A stretch of DNA of 64,000 nucleotides from Streptomyces cylindrosporus (GCF_022698165.1 NZ_JALDAY010000006.1:372001-436000), one strand, 5' to 3'. Positions 50,713 through 59,579 are shown, counted from the first letter of the stretch. Notes: generated by a model not told the origin, from the letters alone. Translations and numbers: made by a program.

Positions 50713-51666
50713 ATGCAAGGCACGGTTGACGGGTTCCGCTATGGCGCGGTGACCCCGGTGGCGGCCTATCTGATGGCCTGCATGGGAGGGGCGCTGGGAC
50801 TGCGCTGCATCGTCCGGTCCCTGCTCAACGAGGCGTCCTGGAAGCCCGGTTGGCTCGCGCTCGGCGCGGCGTCGATCGGCTGCGGGATCTGGACGATGCA
50901 CTTCATCGCGATGCTCGGCTTCCAGGTCGAGGAGACCGGAATCCGTTACGACATCGGCCTCACCCTGCTCAGCCTGGCCGTCGCGATCGTGGTGGTCGGC
51001 ATCGGGGTGTTCATCGTCGGATACCGGGGCGCGGGCCGCGGCACGCTGGCCGTCGCGGGCACCGTCACCGGCCTCGGCGTCGCCGCCATGCACTACCTGG
51101 GCATGGCCGCGATGGAGCTGAACGGCGACATCCAGTACAACACCGGCACGGTCCTGCTGTCGGTTGCGATCGCGATCGTCGCGGCGACGGCGGCACTGTG
51201 GGCGGCCGTCACCGTCCGGGGCTTCCTGACAAGTCTCGGCGCCAGCCTGGTCATGGGCGTCGCGGTGTCCGGCATGCACTACACGGCGATGGCCGCCGTC
51301 AGCGTCCATGTGCACGGCAAGGGCAACGGGACCTGGGCGGGCGACTCGCCGACCTCCCTGCTGCTTCCCATGCTGCTGGGCCCGGCGGTCTTCCTGCTGC
51401 TGGCCGGAGTGGTGGTCATGTTCGACCCGCTGCTGGTCCTGGGCGACGGCGAGTGGAACCAGTCCGCCGCTGCCCGGCGCAAGGCCGGGGCCAAGGAGCG
51501 AGAGACCGCGCCACTCGCCGGTGAGCCCTTCTTCGACGGCGCCACGCGAACCGCACGGTCACGACAGGACGCATACACTCCGGCCCCGCCGAGGCAGCAG
51601 GGTTCGTACGGCACCTCGCCGCAGTCCGCATCGCGTTGGACCTCGCCGCGCTCGCCCGAGCGCTGA
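50713..51666 (+). CDS. MHYT-domain integral membrane sensor
   Basis: A 317-residue protein with seven membrane helices in the first 240 residues. Three copies of the signature motif are seen: MHFIAM, MHYLGM and MHYTAM, at the ends of helices 2, 4 and 6. MHYT domains are thought to bind copper and sense O2, CO or NO. In place of a GGDEF/EAL output it ends in an 80-residue Ser/Pro/Arg-rich cytoplasmic tail. ATG 50713 follows a GGGGGGAG tract by 8 bases. It stands alone and is convergent with the metzincin gene. Confidence 0.92.
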   Translation: MQGTVDGFRYGAVTPVAAYLMACMGGALGLRCIVRSLLNEASWKPGWLALGAASIGCGIWTMHFIAMLGFQVEETGIRYDIGLTLLSLAVAIVVVGIGVFIVGYRGAGRGTLAVAGTVTGLGVAAMHYLGMAAMELNGDIQYNTGTVLLSVAIAIVAATAALWAAVTVRGFLTSLGASLVMGVAVSGMHYTAMAAVSVHVHGKGNGTWAGDSPTSLLLPMLLGPAVFLLLAGVVVMFDPLLVLGDGEWNQSAAARRKAGAKERETAPLAGEPFFDGATRTARSRQDAYTPAPPRQQGSYGTSPQSASRWTSPRSPER

Positions 51667-51698
51667 GCCGGGTCTTCCCGACGGCGCCCGGGACGCGC

Positions 51699-53963
51699 TC
51701 AGTTCGGCGCGCCCGGCGGCACGCGCGGCAGCGGGTCGAGGGTCACCGAGGCGGGGTCGGCCAGGACGCGGTCGATCAGGTCCGCGGCCTCGCGCCGGCC
51801 GTCCTCGTACCCCTCCCGCAACTCGCCGGCCAGTCGGCGCAGGGCACTGCGCAGCGCCGTGCGAACCGGAGCGTGCAGGGCGCCGTCCTGCAGCACGGTC
51901 AGCAGGTGGTTGAGGACCGTCCAGTCGGCCGTGCGCTGCACCTCCGCACCGCCCACGACCTCGGCCGGGACCGGGTCGGTGCGGCGCCACGTGGCCGCCA
52001 GCAGCGCGTCGGCCAGATCGGCGGCTCCGGGTACGGCGGGGTCGGCGGCGTGCTGCCAGGCGAGCCGGTTGAGGCGGGCCGGCTCCAGCAGCGGCTCGGT
52101 GACCAGGGTGACGGCGACACGGACGGCCTCGAAGGGGTCGAAGACGTACCCGGCGTCGGTGTCGAGGTACTGGTCGGTGCGCCCGTAGCGAATGGCGGGC
52201 GGGGTGAGGGTGCTCAACACGCTGTCCGGCAGGGCGAGTTCCTCGGCGCGCAGAAGGTTCGCGAGCCGGGCGAGGGCTCTGTGCTGGGTGGTGGCGTCGA
52301 CGGGCCGGGGGCCCTGGGTGGCGTCGCCCGCGAGGCCGTACGCGTAGTGCACTCCCCCGACCAGGCGGGCGACGGCGGTCACCTCGTGGCGGTGCAGGAG
52401 GTGCAACAGCAGGGCGCGCTCCTCGAGTTCACCGGTCTGCCGGTCGGGCGGCAGCACTCCACGGCCGAATCCCTCCAGCGCGATGCGCCGGGCGCGCGTC
52501 ATGTTCTCCAGTGCCTCCAGCGGGTGCCCTCCCGTCACCCAGGGCACCGCGTCGGCGTGGGCGGCATGGTTGCCCTGGGCGTCCTCGTCGGCGATGAAGT
52601 GCAGACCCGCGCGAGCCGCCTCCTCACGCAACTCCGCGAGGGCCGCGGCCTCGTGGTCACCGTAGGCGTGGGCGACGAGAAAGTGGTCCCAGGGGCCGAG
52701 GCCCGTGGTGTACGCGACGGAGAGGTCGAGGCGGGCGTCGTCGGTGACGCGGACGCGGGCGTGCGGGTAGTCCATGACGGACGGCTTCGGGTGGGTCGTA
52801 CTGGCGAAGTTGTGCATGAAGCCGAGCGCGTGGCCGATCTCGTGCGCGGCGAGATGGCGCAGCCGGGCGAGGACCAACTCCTCGACGGCGGCGAGCCGTT
52901 CGGCCTCGTCAGGGCGGCCGTAGGGGGCCAGCAGGGCCTCGCCGAGGGCGCGCACCTGCTCGACGCGCTGGGAGCCGAGCCGGACCCGGGCGTGCAGGAT
53001 CTCGCCGGTGCGCGGGTCGGTCAGCCCCTGCCCGAGGGACCAGCCGCGGCCCGCCCGGTGCACCCACACGACACCGTTGACGCCGGGCTCGTACGGGTCG
53101 AAGCCGGCGTCGCCCGCCTCCACCCGGTAGGCGCCGGGCAGTCCGGCGGCGGCGAAGGCCTCCTGCCACCAGTTGCCGCCCTCGATCACCGCCGAGCGGA
53201 AGGGCTCCGGGATCGCCGGGTCGACCCGGAACACGATGGGGGCGCGGTCCGGGCCGACGCGGAAGCGGGGCTGGACCTTTACCTGGGTGTCGCGCAGGCC
53301 GACGTTGCCGTGGTCTGCGTAACCGACGCCGTAGCCACCGGAGTTGGGGTGGAAGCGGCGGGCGGGCATCGGATCGGACGGCAGTCGGACCAGGTTGAGC
53401 TGCTGGACGAGGGTCAGGGCGCGCGGGTCGGCGGCGACCGCGCGCACCGCCGACCCGCGGCCCGGTCCACGGAAGGTGAGCAGCGCGGGGAGCCGGATGC
53501 CGGCCGGTCCGGTGCGGCTGTCGGCGACGAGCGGCAGACTGCGCTCCTCGTCGACGACGTACTCCCCCTGCTCCCTGTCGAACAGGTGCTCCGCGACCCG
53601 GTCGTGGTCGGCCAGGACGAGCCCGCTCGCGTCCACGACCACCGCGCCGTCGGCTTCGCGCAGCACCGGCCCGCTCCACACGACGGACGGCGCGAAGGAC
53701 TCCTGCCCGGCCCGCACGGCCGCCTCGTCGCCGGACGTCAGGAAGTGCTTGTTCCGTACGAGGAACAGCACGCGGTCGCCGACCCGCCGGAACTCCGCCG
53801 ACCTCGCCTTGCCCGCCCTGCCCCGGTCCAGCCACAGGTCGCTCGAACCCAGCCCCTGGGAGAGGGAGACGGTGAGCAGGAAGGGCTCGCCGAAGTGGCG
53901 GATGCCCAGCAGCAGCCGGCCCTGCTCGGGGTCGGGGACGAGGTCGATGAAGTCGGCGGGCAT
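51699..53963 (-). CDS. Zinc metalloprotease (metzincin-like, DUF5117/DUF4953 type)
   Basis: A 754-residue protein with an N-terminal beta-rich region (about 1-200) and a central metzincin domain. The zinc motif is HEIGHALGFMHNF (HExxHxxGxxH, about residues 371-383), followed by the Met-turn SVMDYPHARV. The C-terminal 300 residues are helical. Related actinobacterial and Bacteroidetes proteins are annotated as DUF5117/DUF4953; their substrates are unknown. No signal peptide is visible, so the protein may be cytoplasmic or exported by another route. ATG 53963 lies 114 bp after the stop of the Imm5-like gene on the same strand, so they may share a transcript. Confidence 0.88.
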   Translation of the reverse strand: MPADFIDLVPDPEQGRLLLGIRHFGEPFLLTVSLSQGLGSSDLWLDRGRAGKARSAEFRRVGDRVLFLVRNKHFLTSGDEAAVRAGQESFAPSVVWSGPVLREADGAVVVDASGLVLADHDRVAEHLFDREQGEYVVDEERSLPLVADSRTGPAGIRLPALLTFRGPGRGSAVRAVAADPRALTLVQQLNLVRLPSDPMPARRFHPNSGGYGVGYADHGNVGLRDTQVKVQPRFRVGPDRAPIVFRVDPAIPEPFRSAVIEGGNWWQEAFAAAGLPGAYRVEAGDAGFDPYEPGVNGVVWVHRAGRGWSLGQGLTDPRTGEILHARVRLGSQRVEQVRALGEALLAPYGRPDEAERLAAVEELVLARLRHLAAHEIGHALGFMHNFASTTHPKPSVMDYPHARVRVTDDARLDLSVAYTTGLGPWDHFLVAHAYGDHEAAALAELREEAARAGLHFIADEDAQGNHAAHADAVPWVTGGHPLEALENMTRARRIALEGFGRGVLPPDRQTGELEERALLLHLLHRHEVTAVARLVGGVHYAYGLAGDATQGPRPVDATTQHRALARLANLLRAEELALPDSVLSTLTPPAIRYGRTDQYLDTDAGYVFDPFEAVRVAVTLVTEPLLEPARLNRLAWQHAADPAVPGAADLADALLAATWRRTDPVPAEVVGGAEVQRTADWTVLNHLLTVLQDGALHAPVRTALRSALRRLAGELREGYEDGRREAADLIDRVLADPASVTLDPLPRVPPGAPN

Positions 53964-54077
53964 GCGTGGCCTTTCGGAGGGGCGGTGCTCGCCGTTGATC
54001 CTCTCAGGCCGGGCGCGGCGGTTCGGACGGTACGTGCCGGTTGCGGTGCGCTCGTCGCACTGCCCGCGGACCGGGCC

Positions 54078-54593
54078 TCAGCAGTCGAACACCGACCAGC
54101 AGATGTCGTTCCGCAACCGCTGGTCGTCGAGGACGAGTTCGCGGATCGCCTCGGGGAGCCGGTCGCGCTGCCACCGGCACTCCCGCCGCCCCGCGGCCTC
54201 ACTCGCGCCCTTCGGCGCGGCGGCGCGCACAGCCTTGATCGCATAGGCGGCGGCACCGAGTTCGTGCGCGGCGACATGCGCGACGACCGCGGCCTGGCCG
54301 GCGGCGTAGGCGGCATGCCGTGCCGCACCCTCCAGGTCCCGAGCCGCGCCCATGGCGTGACCGCCGGCCGCGCGGGCCTGCATCATCCGGACCTCGCCCC
54401 GGTTCCAGGCGCGGGCATGCTCGATCGCCTGCCGCGGCCGTGGGTCCCCGGGCCGGGCCGACTCGAACAGTTCGAGCACGTGCTCCGCGCAGTCCGCCGC
54501 CCACAGGGCGAGGAGATGGTGATCGTCGTCCGTGAGGGTCCCGCCTCGGCGGATCGTGACGAAGCGGGGATCTCTGACCTTCGGCAGGATCAC
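54078..54593 (-). CDS. Imm5-like putative immunity protein
   Basis: A 171-residue, Ala-rich helical protein. The opening KVRDPRFVTIRRGGTLTDDDHHLLALWAADCAEHVL (read in pieces: DPRFVTIRRGGTL, HHLLALWAADCAEHVL) and the repeated Ala/His-rich helices resemble the Imm5 family, predicted antidotes to polymorphic toxins. This match is from memory of the family pattern and is moderate. GTG 54593 follows GGAAGGA; GTG 54626 is an alternative. No toxin with a recognisable C-terminal nuclease or deaminase domain is next to it. A metzincin gene follows on the same strand and the TnpB element lies directly upstream. Confidence 0.6.
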   Translation of the reverse strand: MILPKVRDPRFVTIRRGGTLTDDDHHLLALWAADCAEHVLELFESARPGDPRPRQAIEHARAWNRGEVRMMQARAAGGHAMGAARDLEGAARHAAYAAGQAAVVAHVAAHELGAAAYAIKAVRAAAPKGASEAAGRRECRWQRDRLPEAIRELVLDDQRLRNDICWSVFDC

Positions 54594-54814
54594 GGCTCTT
54601 GTTCCTTCCCGGTGGCCGATCCGCACGGCAGGTTACCGGGATTCATTCGCGGTGCTCCGGCTTTGAGGCTGGGGGTGCAGCGAATCTTGTGGCGGCGACG
54701 CGGACCGTCGCGGTCTCGTTTCGGCGGAGCCGGACCCTGCTCGTTCGTGACGGTGACGGGTCGCTCGCACGTTCCCGGTGACGGCGTGGGTTCGATTTGC
54801 CTAGTGTGGTCGTC

Positions 54815-56038
54815 ATGCAGCTGCGGTACGCCTTCCGGTTGTACCCCGACGCCGCTCAACAGGCCGCGCTGGCCAGGGCGTTCGGGTGCGCCCGTGTCGT
54901 GTTCAACGACGCGGTGCGGGCCCGTGAGGACGCCCGGAGGGCCGGGCTGCCGTTCCCGACCGCCGGTCAGCTGTCCCGGACGCTGATCACCGAGGCCAAG
55001 CGGACGAAGGAGCGGTGCTGGCTGAGCGAGGTGTCCGCAGTCGTGCTCCAGCAGTCTCTGCGCGACGCCGAGGCGGCCTACCGCAACTTCTTCTCCTGCC
55101 GCAAGGGCACCCGCACGGGAGCGAAGGCCGGCTCGCCCCGGTTCAAGTCCCGTAAGGACGCCCGGCAGTCGATCCGGTTCACCGCCAACGCCCGCTGGAG
55201 CATCACCGGCCATGGCCGTCTGAACCTGCCGAAGATCGGCGCGGTGAAGGTGACATGGTCTCGCAAACTGCCCTCCACGCCCACCTCCGTCACCGTCGTC
55301 AAGGACGCGGCTGGCAGGTACTTCGCCTCCTTCGTCATCGACACCGACCCCGCAACCGATGCAATGCGGATGCCCGAGAGCGACCGCACCGTCGGCATCG
55401 ATCTCGGCCTCACCCACTTCGCCGTCCTCTCCGACGGCACGAAGATCGACTCCCCGCGCTTCCTGCGGCGCGCGGAGAAGAAACTGAAGAAGGCCCACCA
55501 GGAACTGTCCCGCAAGCAGAAGGGATCAAAGAACCGGGCCAAGGCCCGCCTGAAGGTCGCCCGCGCCCACGCGAAGGTCGCTGACGCGCGCCGTGAGTTC
55601 CACCACCAGCTCTCCACCAGGCTGATCTCCGACAACCAAGGGATCGCCGTGGAGGACCTGTCGGTGGCAGGACTGGCCCGCACAAAGCTGGCCAAGTCCG
55701 TGCACGACGCCGGATGGTCCTCGTTCATCAGCATGCTGACCTACAAAGCACAACGGTACGGGCGCACCCTGGTGAAGATCGGCCGATTTGAGCCGACCTC
55801 CCAGACCTGCTCCACCTGCGGCGCCGTGGACGGACCCAAACCCCTCAACGTGCGGGAATGGACCTGCAGCGCCTGCGGCAGCGTCCACGACCGGGACCAC
55901 AATGCCGCACTCAACGTCAAACAGGCCGCCGGACTGGCGGTATCAGCCTGCGGAGCGCCGGTAAGACCAGGAGCAATCCCGGCACAGCGCGAAGAAACAG
56001 GAAGCCACGGATTCCCGACCGGAAACCGTGCCGCGTAG
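54815..56038 (+). CDS. tnpB: TnpB, RNA-guided nuclease of IS605/IS1341-type element
   Basis: A 407-residue full-length TnpB. RuvC-I Asp is in GIDLGLTHF, RuvC-II Glu in IAVEDLSVAGL and RuvC-III Asp in DRDHNAALN. The zinc finger is CSTCG...CSACG, and an N-terminal RNA/DNA-binding helix set opens with LRYAFRLYPDAAQQ. All catalytic residues are present, so nuclease activity is plausible. ATG 54815 has no good ribosome site, and a TTG lies 18 bases upstream in frame. The stop falls inside a hairpin loop of the right-end RNA region. No TnpA transposase gene is adjacent, so movement would need TnpA in trans. Confidence 0.95.
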   Translation: MQLRYAFRLYPDAAQQAALARAFGCARVVFNDAVRAREDARRAGLPFPTAGQLSRTLITEAKRTKERCWLSEVSAVVLQQSLRDAEAAYRNFFSCRKGTRTGAKAGSPRFKSRKDARQSIRFTANARWSITGHGRLNLPKIGAVKVTWSRKLPSTPTSVTVVKDAAGRYFASFVIDTDPATDAMRMPESDRTVGIDLGLTHFAVLSDGTKIDSPRFLRRAEKKLKKAHQELSRKQKGSKNRAKARLKVARAHAKVADARREFHHQLSTRLISDNQGIAVEDLSVAGLARTKLAKSVHDAGWSSFISMLTYKAQRYGRTLVKIGRFEPTSQTCSTCGAVDGPKPLNVREWTCSACGSVHDRDHNAALNVKQAAGLAVSACGAPVRPGAIPAQREETGSHGFPTGNRAA

Positions 56039-56104
56039 CGGCACAGCCTCCAGTCGAGAAGGCCAAAATCCTCGGATTTCACTTCAGGGCGAGGAGCATG
56101 TCAA
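55950..56104 (+). ncRNA. Candidate omega RNA (reRNA) scaffold of TnpB
   Basis: TnpB proteins use an RNA made from the 3' end of tnpB through the right end of the element. Here that region has a perfect hairpin, GTGCCGC (56028-56034) with GCGGCAC (56038-56044), whose loop includes part of the tnpB stop codon. A terminal stem follows, CCTCG (56070-56074) with CGAGG (56090-56094). The tail ends GTCAA at 56104. The guide would begin at 56105 with GGTGCCCCGGTGTCTGAC. The boundaries are inferred from family knowledge. Confidence 0.5.
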
Positions 56105-56113
56105 GGTGCCCCG

Positions 56114-57622
56114 GTGTCTGACTCCTCACGCGATACCGCCGAAGGCGCCGGCTGGGGCGCCGCCGAACGCGGCGAGTACAAGCGGCTGATGCCGCACAAG
56201 GTCGAGAAGCTGTCCTGGCTCAACCCCCGGACGCTGTGGGCCGCCCGCAACGGCGTGCTGGCCTCCTGGTTCGGCGACCCGACCGGCCGTACCCGCGCCC
56301 GCTGGGTGGCCCAACGCGAAGCCGCCGGCGCACCCGCCGACAAGCTCATCCGGCGCGACGACCCGGACCGCTTCTCGTTCATGGTCATCGGCGACACCGG
56401 CGAGGGCGACGATCCCCAGTACGCCGTCGTACCGGGCTTCCTGAAGGTCAGTCAGGGCACGAACTTCTCCGTGATCGCCAGCGACGTCATCTACCCGGTG
56501 GGCAGCGCCGACGACTACCGCACCAAGTTCTTCCGGCCGTACCAGGACTACCCGGCGCCGATCTACGCGGTCCCGGGCAACCACGACTGGTACGAGGGCC
56601 TCGGCGCGTTCATGCGGGTCTTCTGCGCGGACGCCCCGCCGCTCGCCGCCGAGCCCGCGCCCCGCCCGCTCACCAGGGCCTGGCTGCGCTCGCTGCTGTG
56701 GCACCGGCCCCGCAAGGCGGACGGCCAACATCTCGACGAGGCGCGCGAGTTGCGCTCGGCACCGGCTCAACAGGCCGTCCAGCCGGGCCCGTACTGGGCC
56801 ATCGACGCCGGACCCGTACGCCTCATAGGCATAGACACGGGTCTGCTCGGCACCATCGACGCCGAACAGGGCGCCTGGCTGCGCGAGGTGTCGAAGGGCC
56901 CCCGCCCGAAGATCCTCATCACCGGCTCGCCGCTGTACGTGGACGGCAAGTACGACCCGTGCACGATCGAGGACGGCGGCGGCACGGTCGACGACATCGT
57001 CAGCGACCCCGAGCACCACTACGTGGCGGCCATCGGCGGGGACATCCACAACTACCAGCGCTACCCTGTCCGGTTGGCCGACGGGCGCACCATTCAGTAC
57101 GTGGTCTCGGGCGGCGGCGGGGCGTTCATGCACGCCACCCACACCATCCCGCGCGTCGACATCGCGAACGTCACCGAGAAGGAGTTCCGCTGCTACCCGC
57201 TGCGCGGCGACTCCCTCGCGTTCTACAGCCGGCTCTACGGCCGCCGGCTGCGTCTGCGCCGCTTCTTCACCCTCACCGAGGCCGAGGCGATGGCGGTGAT
57301 CGCCGAGCGCCTGGGCATCGAGCCGACCCGCGCCCCCGGCACCCCGGCGCGCGTGACCCGCCGTACCCGCCTGGTGGCCACCCTGCTCGGCGCCGGCGGC
57401 CGCCCCGACCGCACCTCGCGCTTCCGCCTCCCGGTGCGCAAGATCTACACGCAGCTGTTCTCGCCGGGTTCGGCGACCTACAGCCCGCCCTTCTTCAAGT
57501 GCTTCCTGCGCCTGGACGTCACTCCGGAGGCCGTCCGGCTGCGCTGCTACGCCGCCACCGGCAACCGCGCGCAGGAGATCGAACCGCCGGTGGAGGACGA
57601 GGTCACCATCCCGCTCACCTGA
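56114..57622 (+). CDS. Metallophosphoesterase
   Basis: A 502-residue calcineurin-like phosphoesterase. The metal-binding blocks are seen in order: GDTGEGDD (about residue 94), a DVIYPVG segment, GNHDWYEG (about 155-162), ITGSPLYV and GGDIHNYQR, the last standing in for the usual GHxH. It likely hydrolyses a phosphodiester or phosphomonoester. GTG 56114 has AAGG 7 bases upstream, and this leader is formed partly by the right end of the TnpB element. The element has therefore replaced or displaced the native upstream region. No signal peptide is visible. Confidence 0.86.
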   Translation: MSDSSRDTAEGAGWGAAERGEYKRLMPHKVEKLSWLNPRTLWAARNGVLASWFGDPTGRTRARWVAQREAAGAPADKLIRRDDPDRFSFMVIGDTGEGDDPQYAVVPGFLKVSQGTNFSVIASDVIYPVGSADDYRTKFFRPYQDYPAPIYAVPGNHDWYEGLGAFMRVFCADAPPLAAEPAPRPLTRAWLRSLLWHRPRKADGQHLDEARELRSAPAQQAVQPGPYWAIDAGPVRLIGIDTGLLGTIDAEQGAWLREVSKGPRPKILITGSPLYVDGKYDPCTIEDGGGTVDDIVSDPEHHYVAAIGGDIHNYQRYPVRLADGRTIQYVVSGGGGAFMHATHTIPRVDIANVTEKEFRCYPLRGDSLAFYSRLYGRRLRLRRFFTLTEAEAMAVIAERLGIEPTRAPGTPARVTRRTRLVATLLGAGGRPDRTSRFRLPVRKIYTQLFSPGSATYSPPFFKCFLRLDVTPEAVRLRCYAATGNRAQEIEPPVEDEVTIPLT

Positions 57623-57684
57623 CCAGATCTTGACCCAGGTCATGGGAACAGTTCGCGCGGCGACCGGGTTGGCATGCCGTAATA

Positions 57685-57698
57685 CTTGATTCATCAAG
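57685..57698. promoter_or_regulatory. Palindromic operator upstream of LLM flavoprotein
   Basis: CTTGAT (57685-57690) and ATCAAG (57693-57698) are perfect reverse complements separated by TC. The site is AT-rich and lies 18 bp before GTG 57716, where bound protein would block transcription or its start. Short TTGAT-type dyads are often bound by MarR-family repressors. The regulator is not adjacent. Confidence 0.6.
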
Positions 57699-57715
57699 CA
57701 ACCGCGGAGGAACCC

Positions 57716-58756
57716 GTGTCGCCGTCTCCTCGCCCCCTGCGCAAGCTGGGCTTTCTGACCATCGGCCTGTTCGACGAGGCGGATCCACGGCGGGGCCACG
57801 AGTCCACGCTGGAGATCATCGAGCTGGGCGAGCGGCTCGGTTTCGACAGCGCGTGGCTGCGCCACCGCCACCTGCAGTACGGCATCTCCTCCCCCGTCGC
57901 GGTGATGGCCGCGGCCTCGCAGCGCACCAGCCGGATCGAGCTCGGCACCGCGGTCATCCCGCTGGGCTGGGAGAACCCGCTGCGGCTGGCCGAGGACCTG
58001 GCCACGGTCGACATCCTGTCCGGGGGTCGCGTCAACCCGGGCGTGAGCGTGGGTCCGCCGATGCACTTCGACCAGGTCAAGGAGGCGCTCTACCCGGACA
58101 CGGCCGACGCCGAGGACTTCTCGTACGAGCGGGTGCGGCGGCTGGTGGACTTCGTGCGGGGCAAGAGCGCGACGGACTTCAGCGGGGTCGAGGGCTTCGA
58201 GGTCTTCTCGGACCGGGTTCAGCCGCACTCGCCCGGCCTGGGCAAGCGGCTCTGGTACGGCGGCGGCAGCCTGAGCTCGGCGCGCTGGGCCGGCGAGCAC
58301 GGCATGAACTTCCTGACCAGCAGCGTGGTCAAGGCCGAGGGGGCCGACGGGCCGGACTTCGACTTCGCTGGGATCCAGCTCTCCCACATCCGCGCCTTCC
58401 GCGCCGCCCACCCCGACGGCGAGGCCGCCCGCGTCTCGCAGGGCCTGGTCGTCATCCCGACCGACTCCGCCTCGCCCGAGCAGCGCGCCCGGTACGAGGA
58501 GTACGCGGCCAAACGCACCCCTCGTACGACGTCACCGCAGGGCCCCGCCCGGCTCCTGTTCGCGCCGGACCTGGTCGGCACCTCGGCCGAGATCGCCGAA
58601 CGCCTGCACGCACACGCCGCGTTCCGCGAGGTGGACGAGGTCGCCTTCGCACTGCCGTTCACCTTCGAGCACGAGGACTACGTGCAGATCCTGACGGACA
58701 TGGCCACGAAGCTCGGGCCGGCGCTGGGGTGGCGGCCGGGCGGCGGTACTGCCTGA
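57716..58756 (+). CDS. LLM-class flavin-dependent oxidoreductase (luciferase-like)
   Basis: A 346-residue luciferase-like monooxygenase. The TIM-barrel signatures are LGFLTIGLFDEADP at the N-terminus, RIELGTAVIPLGWENPLRLAEDLATVDILSGGR in pieces (ELGTAVIPLGWENPLRLAE, about residues 80-98), and WYGGGSLSSARWAGEHGMNF. It should use FMNH2, or act as an F420-dependent relative; the cofactor cannot be fixed by eye. GTG 57716 follows GGAGG by 5 bases. It lies 93 bp after the phosphoesterase with a palindrome between, so it probably has its own promoter. Confidence 0.9.
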   Translation: MSPSPRPLRKLGFLTIGLFDEADPRRGHESTLEIIELGERLGFDSAWLRHRHLQYGISSPVAVMAAASQRTSRIELGTAVIPLGWENPLRLAEDLATVDILSGGRVNPGVSVGPPMHFDQVKEALYPDTADAEDFSYERVRRLVDFVRGKSATDFSGVEGFEVFSDRVQPHSPGLGKRLWYGGGSLSSARWAGEHGMNFLTSSVVKAEGADGPDFDFAGIQLSHIRAFRAAHPDGEAARVSQGLVVIPTDSASPEQRARYEEYAAKRTPRTTSPQGPARLLFAPDLVGTSAEIAERLHAHAAFREVDEVAFALPFTFEHEDYVQILTDMATKLGPALGWRPGGGTA

Positions 58757-58816
58757 CCACGCGCTACGGCGTACGCCGCGCCGGGGCGGTGGATCCGGAC
58801 CTTGCCGCCTGCCCTG

Positions 58817-59500
58817 TCATCCCTCGAAGCGGTAGCCCATGCCGGGCTCGGTGATCAGATAGCGGGGGTGGGCGGGGTCCGTCTCCAGTTTGCGGCGGAG
58901 CTGGGCCATGTAGACGCGCAGGTAGTTGGTCTTGTTGCTCTGGGACACGCCCCAGACCTCCTGGAGCAGGTGCGTCTGCGTGATCAGCCGGCCGGGGCTG
59001 ACCACGAGGATCTCCAGCAGGTGCCACTCGGTCGGGGTCAGCCGCACGTCCCGCCCGTTGCGCACGACCTTCTTCGCCAGCAGGTCGATGCTGAAGTCGT
59101 CCGTCTCGACCCGTGTGGTCTCGGGGACGAGCGGCGCGTCCTCGGTGCGGCGGACCGCGGCCCGCAGCCGGGCGAGCAGCTCGTCCATGCTGAACGGCTT
59201 GGTGATGTAGTCGTCGGCGCCGGCGTCCAGGGCGGCGACCTTCTCGTCGGACGCCTGCCGCGCCGACAGCACCAGGACCGGCACCCGGCTCCAGCCGCGC
59301 AGCGCCCTGATCACGTCCACGCCGTCCATGTCGGGCAGCCCGAGGTCGAGCATGACCACGTCCGGCCGGCGCGCCGCCGCGAGCCGCAGCGCGGTGGCCC
59401 CGTCGGGGGCGGCGTCCACTCCGTACCGCCGAGCCTGCAAGTTGATCACGAGGGCCCGTACCAGCTGCGGGTCGTCCTCCACCACGAGCACCCGGGTCAT
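58817..59500 (-). CDS. kdpE: KdpE-type response regulator
   Basis: A 227-residue OmpR/PhoB-class response regulator. The receiver domain (1-120) has acidic pair EDD at residues 8-10, phospho-acceptor Asp in VMLDLGLPDMDG (about residue 51), and Lys in DDYITKPFSMDEL. The C-terminal winged helix (about 130-227) has LTPTEWHLLEILVVSPGRLITQ and YLITEPGMGYRF, typical of KdpE. It starts 79 bp after the kdpC stop on the same strand, which supports a role in potassium-limited induction of the pump. The partner sensor kinase kdpD, usually between kdpC and kdpE, is missing here. Confidence 0.9.
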   Translation of the reverse strand: MTRVLVVEDDPQLVRALVINLQARRYGVDAAPDGATALRLAAARRPDVVMLDLGLPDMDGVDVIRALRGWSRVPVLVLSARQASDEKVAALDAGADDYITKPFSMDELLARLRAAVRRTEDAPLVPETTRVETDDFSIDLLAKKVVRNGRDVRLTPTEWHLLEILVVSPGRLITQTHLLQEVWGVSQSNKTNYLRVYMAQLRRKLETDPAHPRYLITEPGMGYRFEG

Positions 59501-59579
59501 GGGTGTGTGCCTCTCCTGTCGTGCGTCGGGCCGTGCGCGCCGGGCCACGACACGCACGGATCGCCTGACGCCGTCACCG

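Larger units (their letters stand above)
54633..56104 (+). mobile_element. IS1341-like tnpB-only insertion element (left edge approximate)
   Basis: The right end is placed at 56104, after the GAGGAGCATGTCAA tail that resembles right ends of Streptomyces IS605-family elements. The left end was not found exactly; the position given is a rough limit between the Imm5-like start and tnpB. The element lies in the gap between the divergent Imm5-like and metallophosphoesterase genes and does not interrupt a recognisable gene. It codes only for TnpB. Confidence 0.6.

Noticed and set aside
54643..54690. ATTCGC/GCGAAT inverted elements upstream of tnpB as the left end of the element
   Set aside because: Only 6 bp pair, with a long loop, and no matching target motif could be confirmed. 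The left end was left unassigned.
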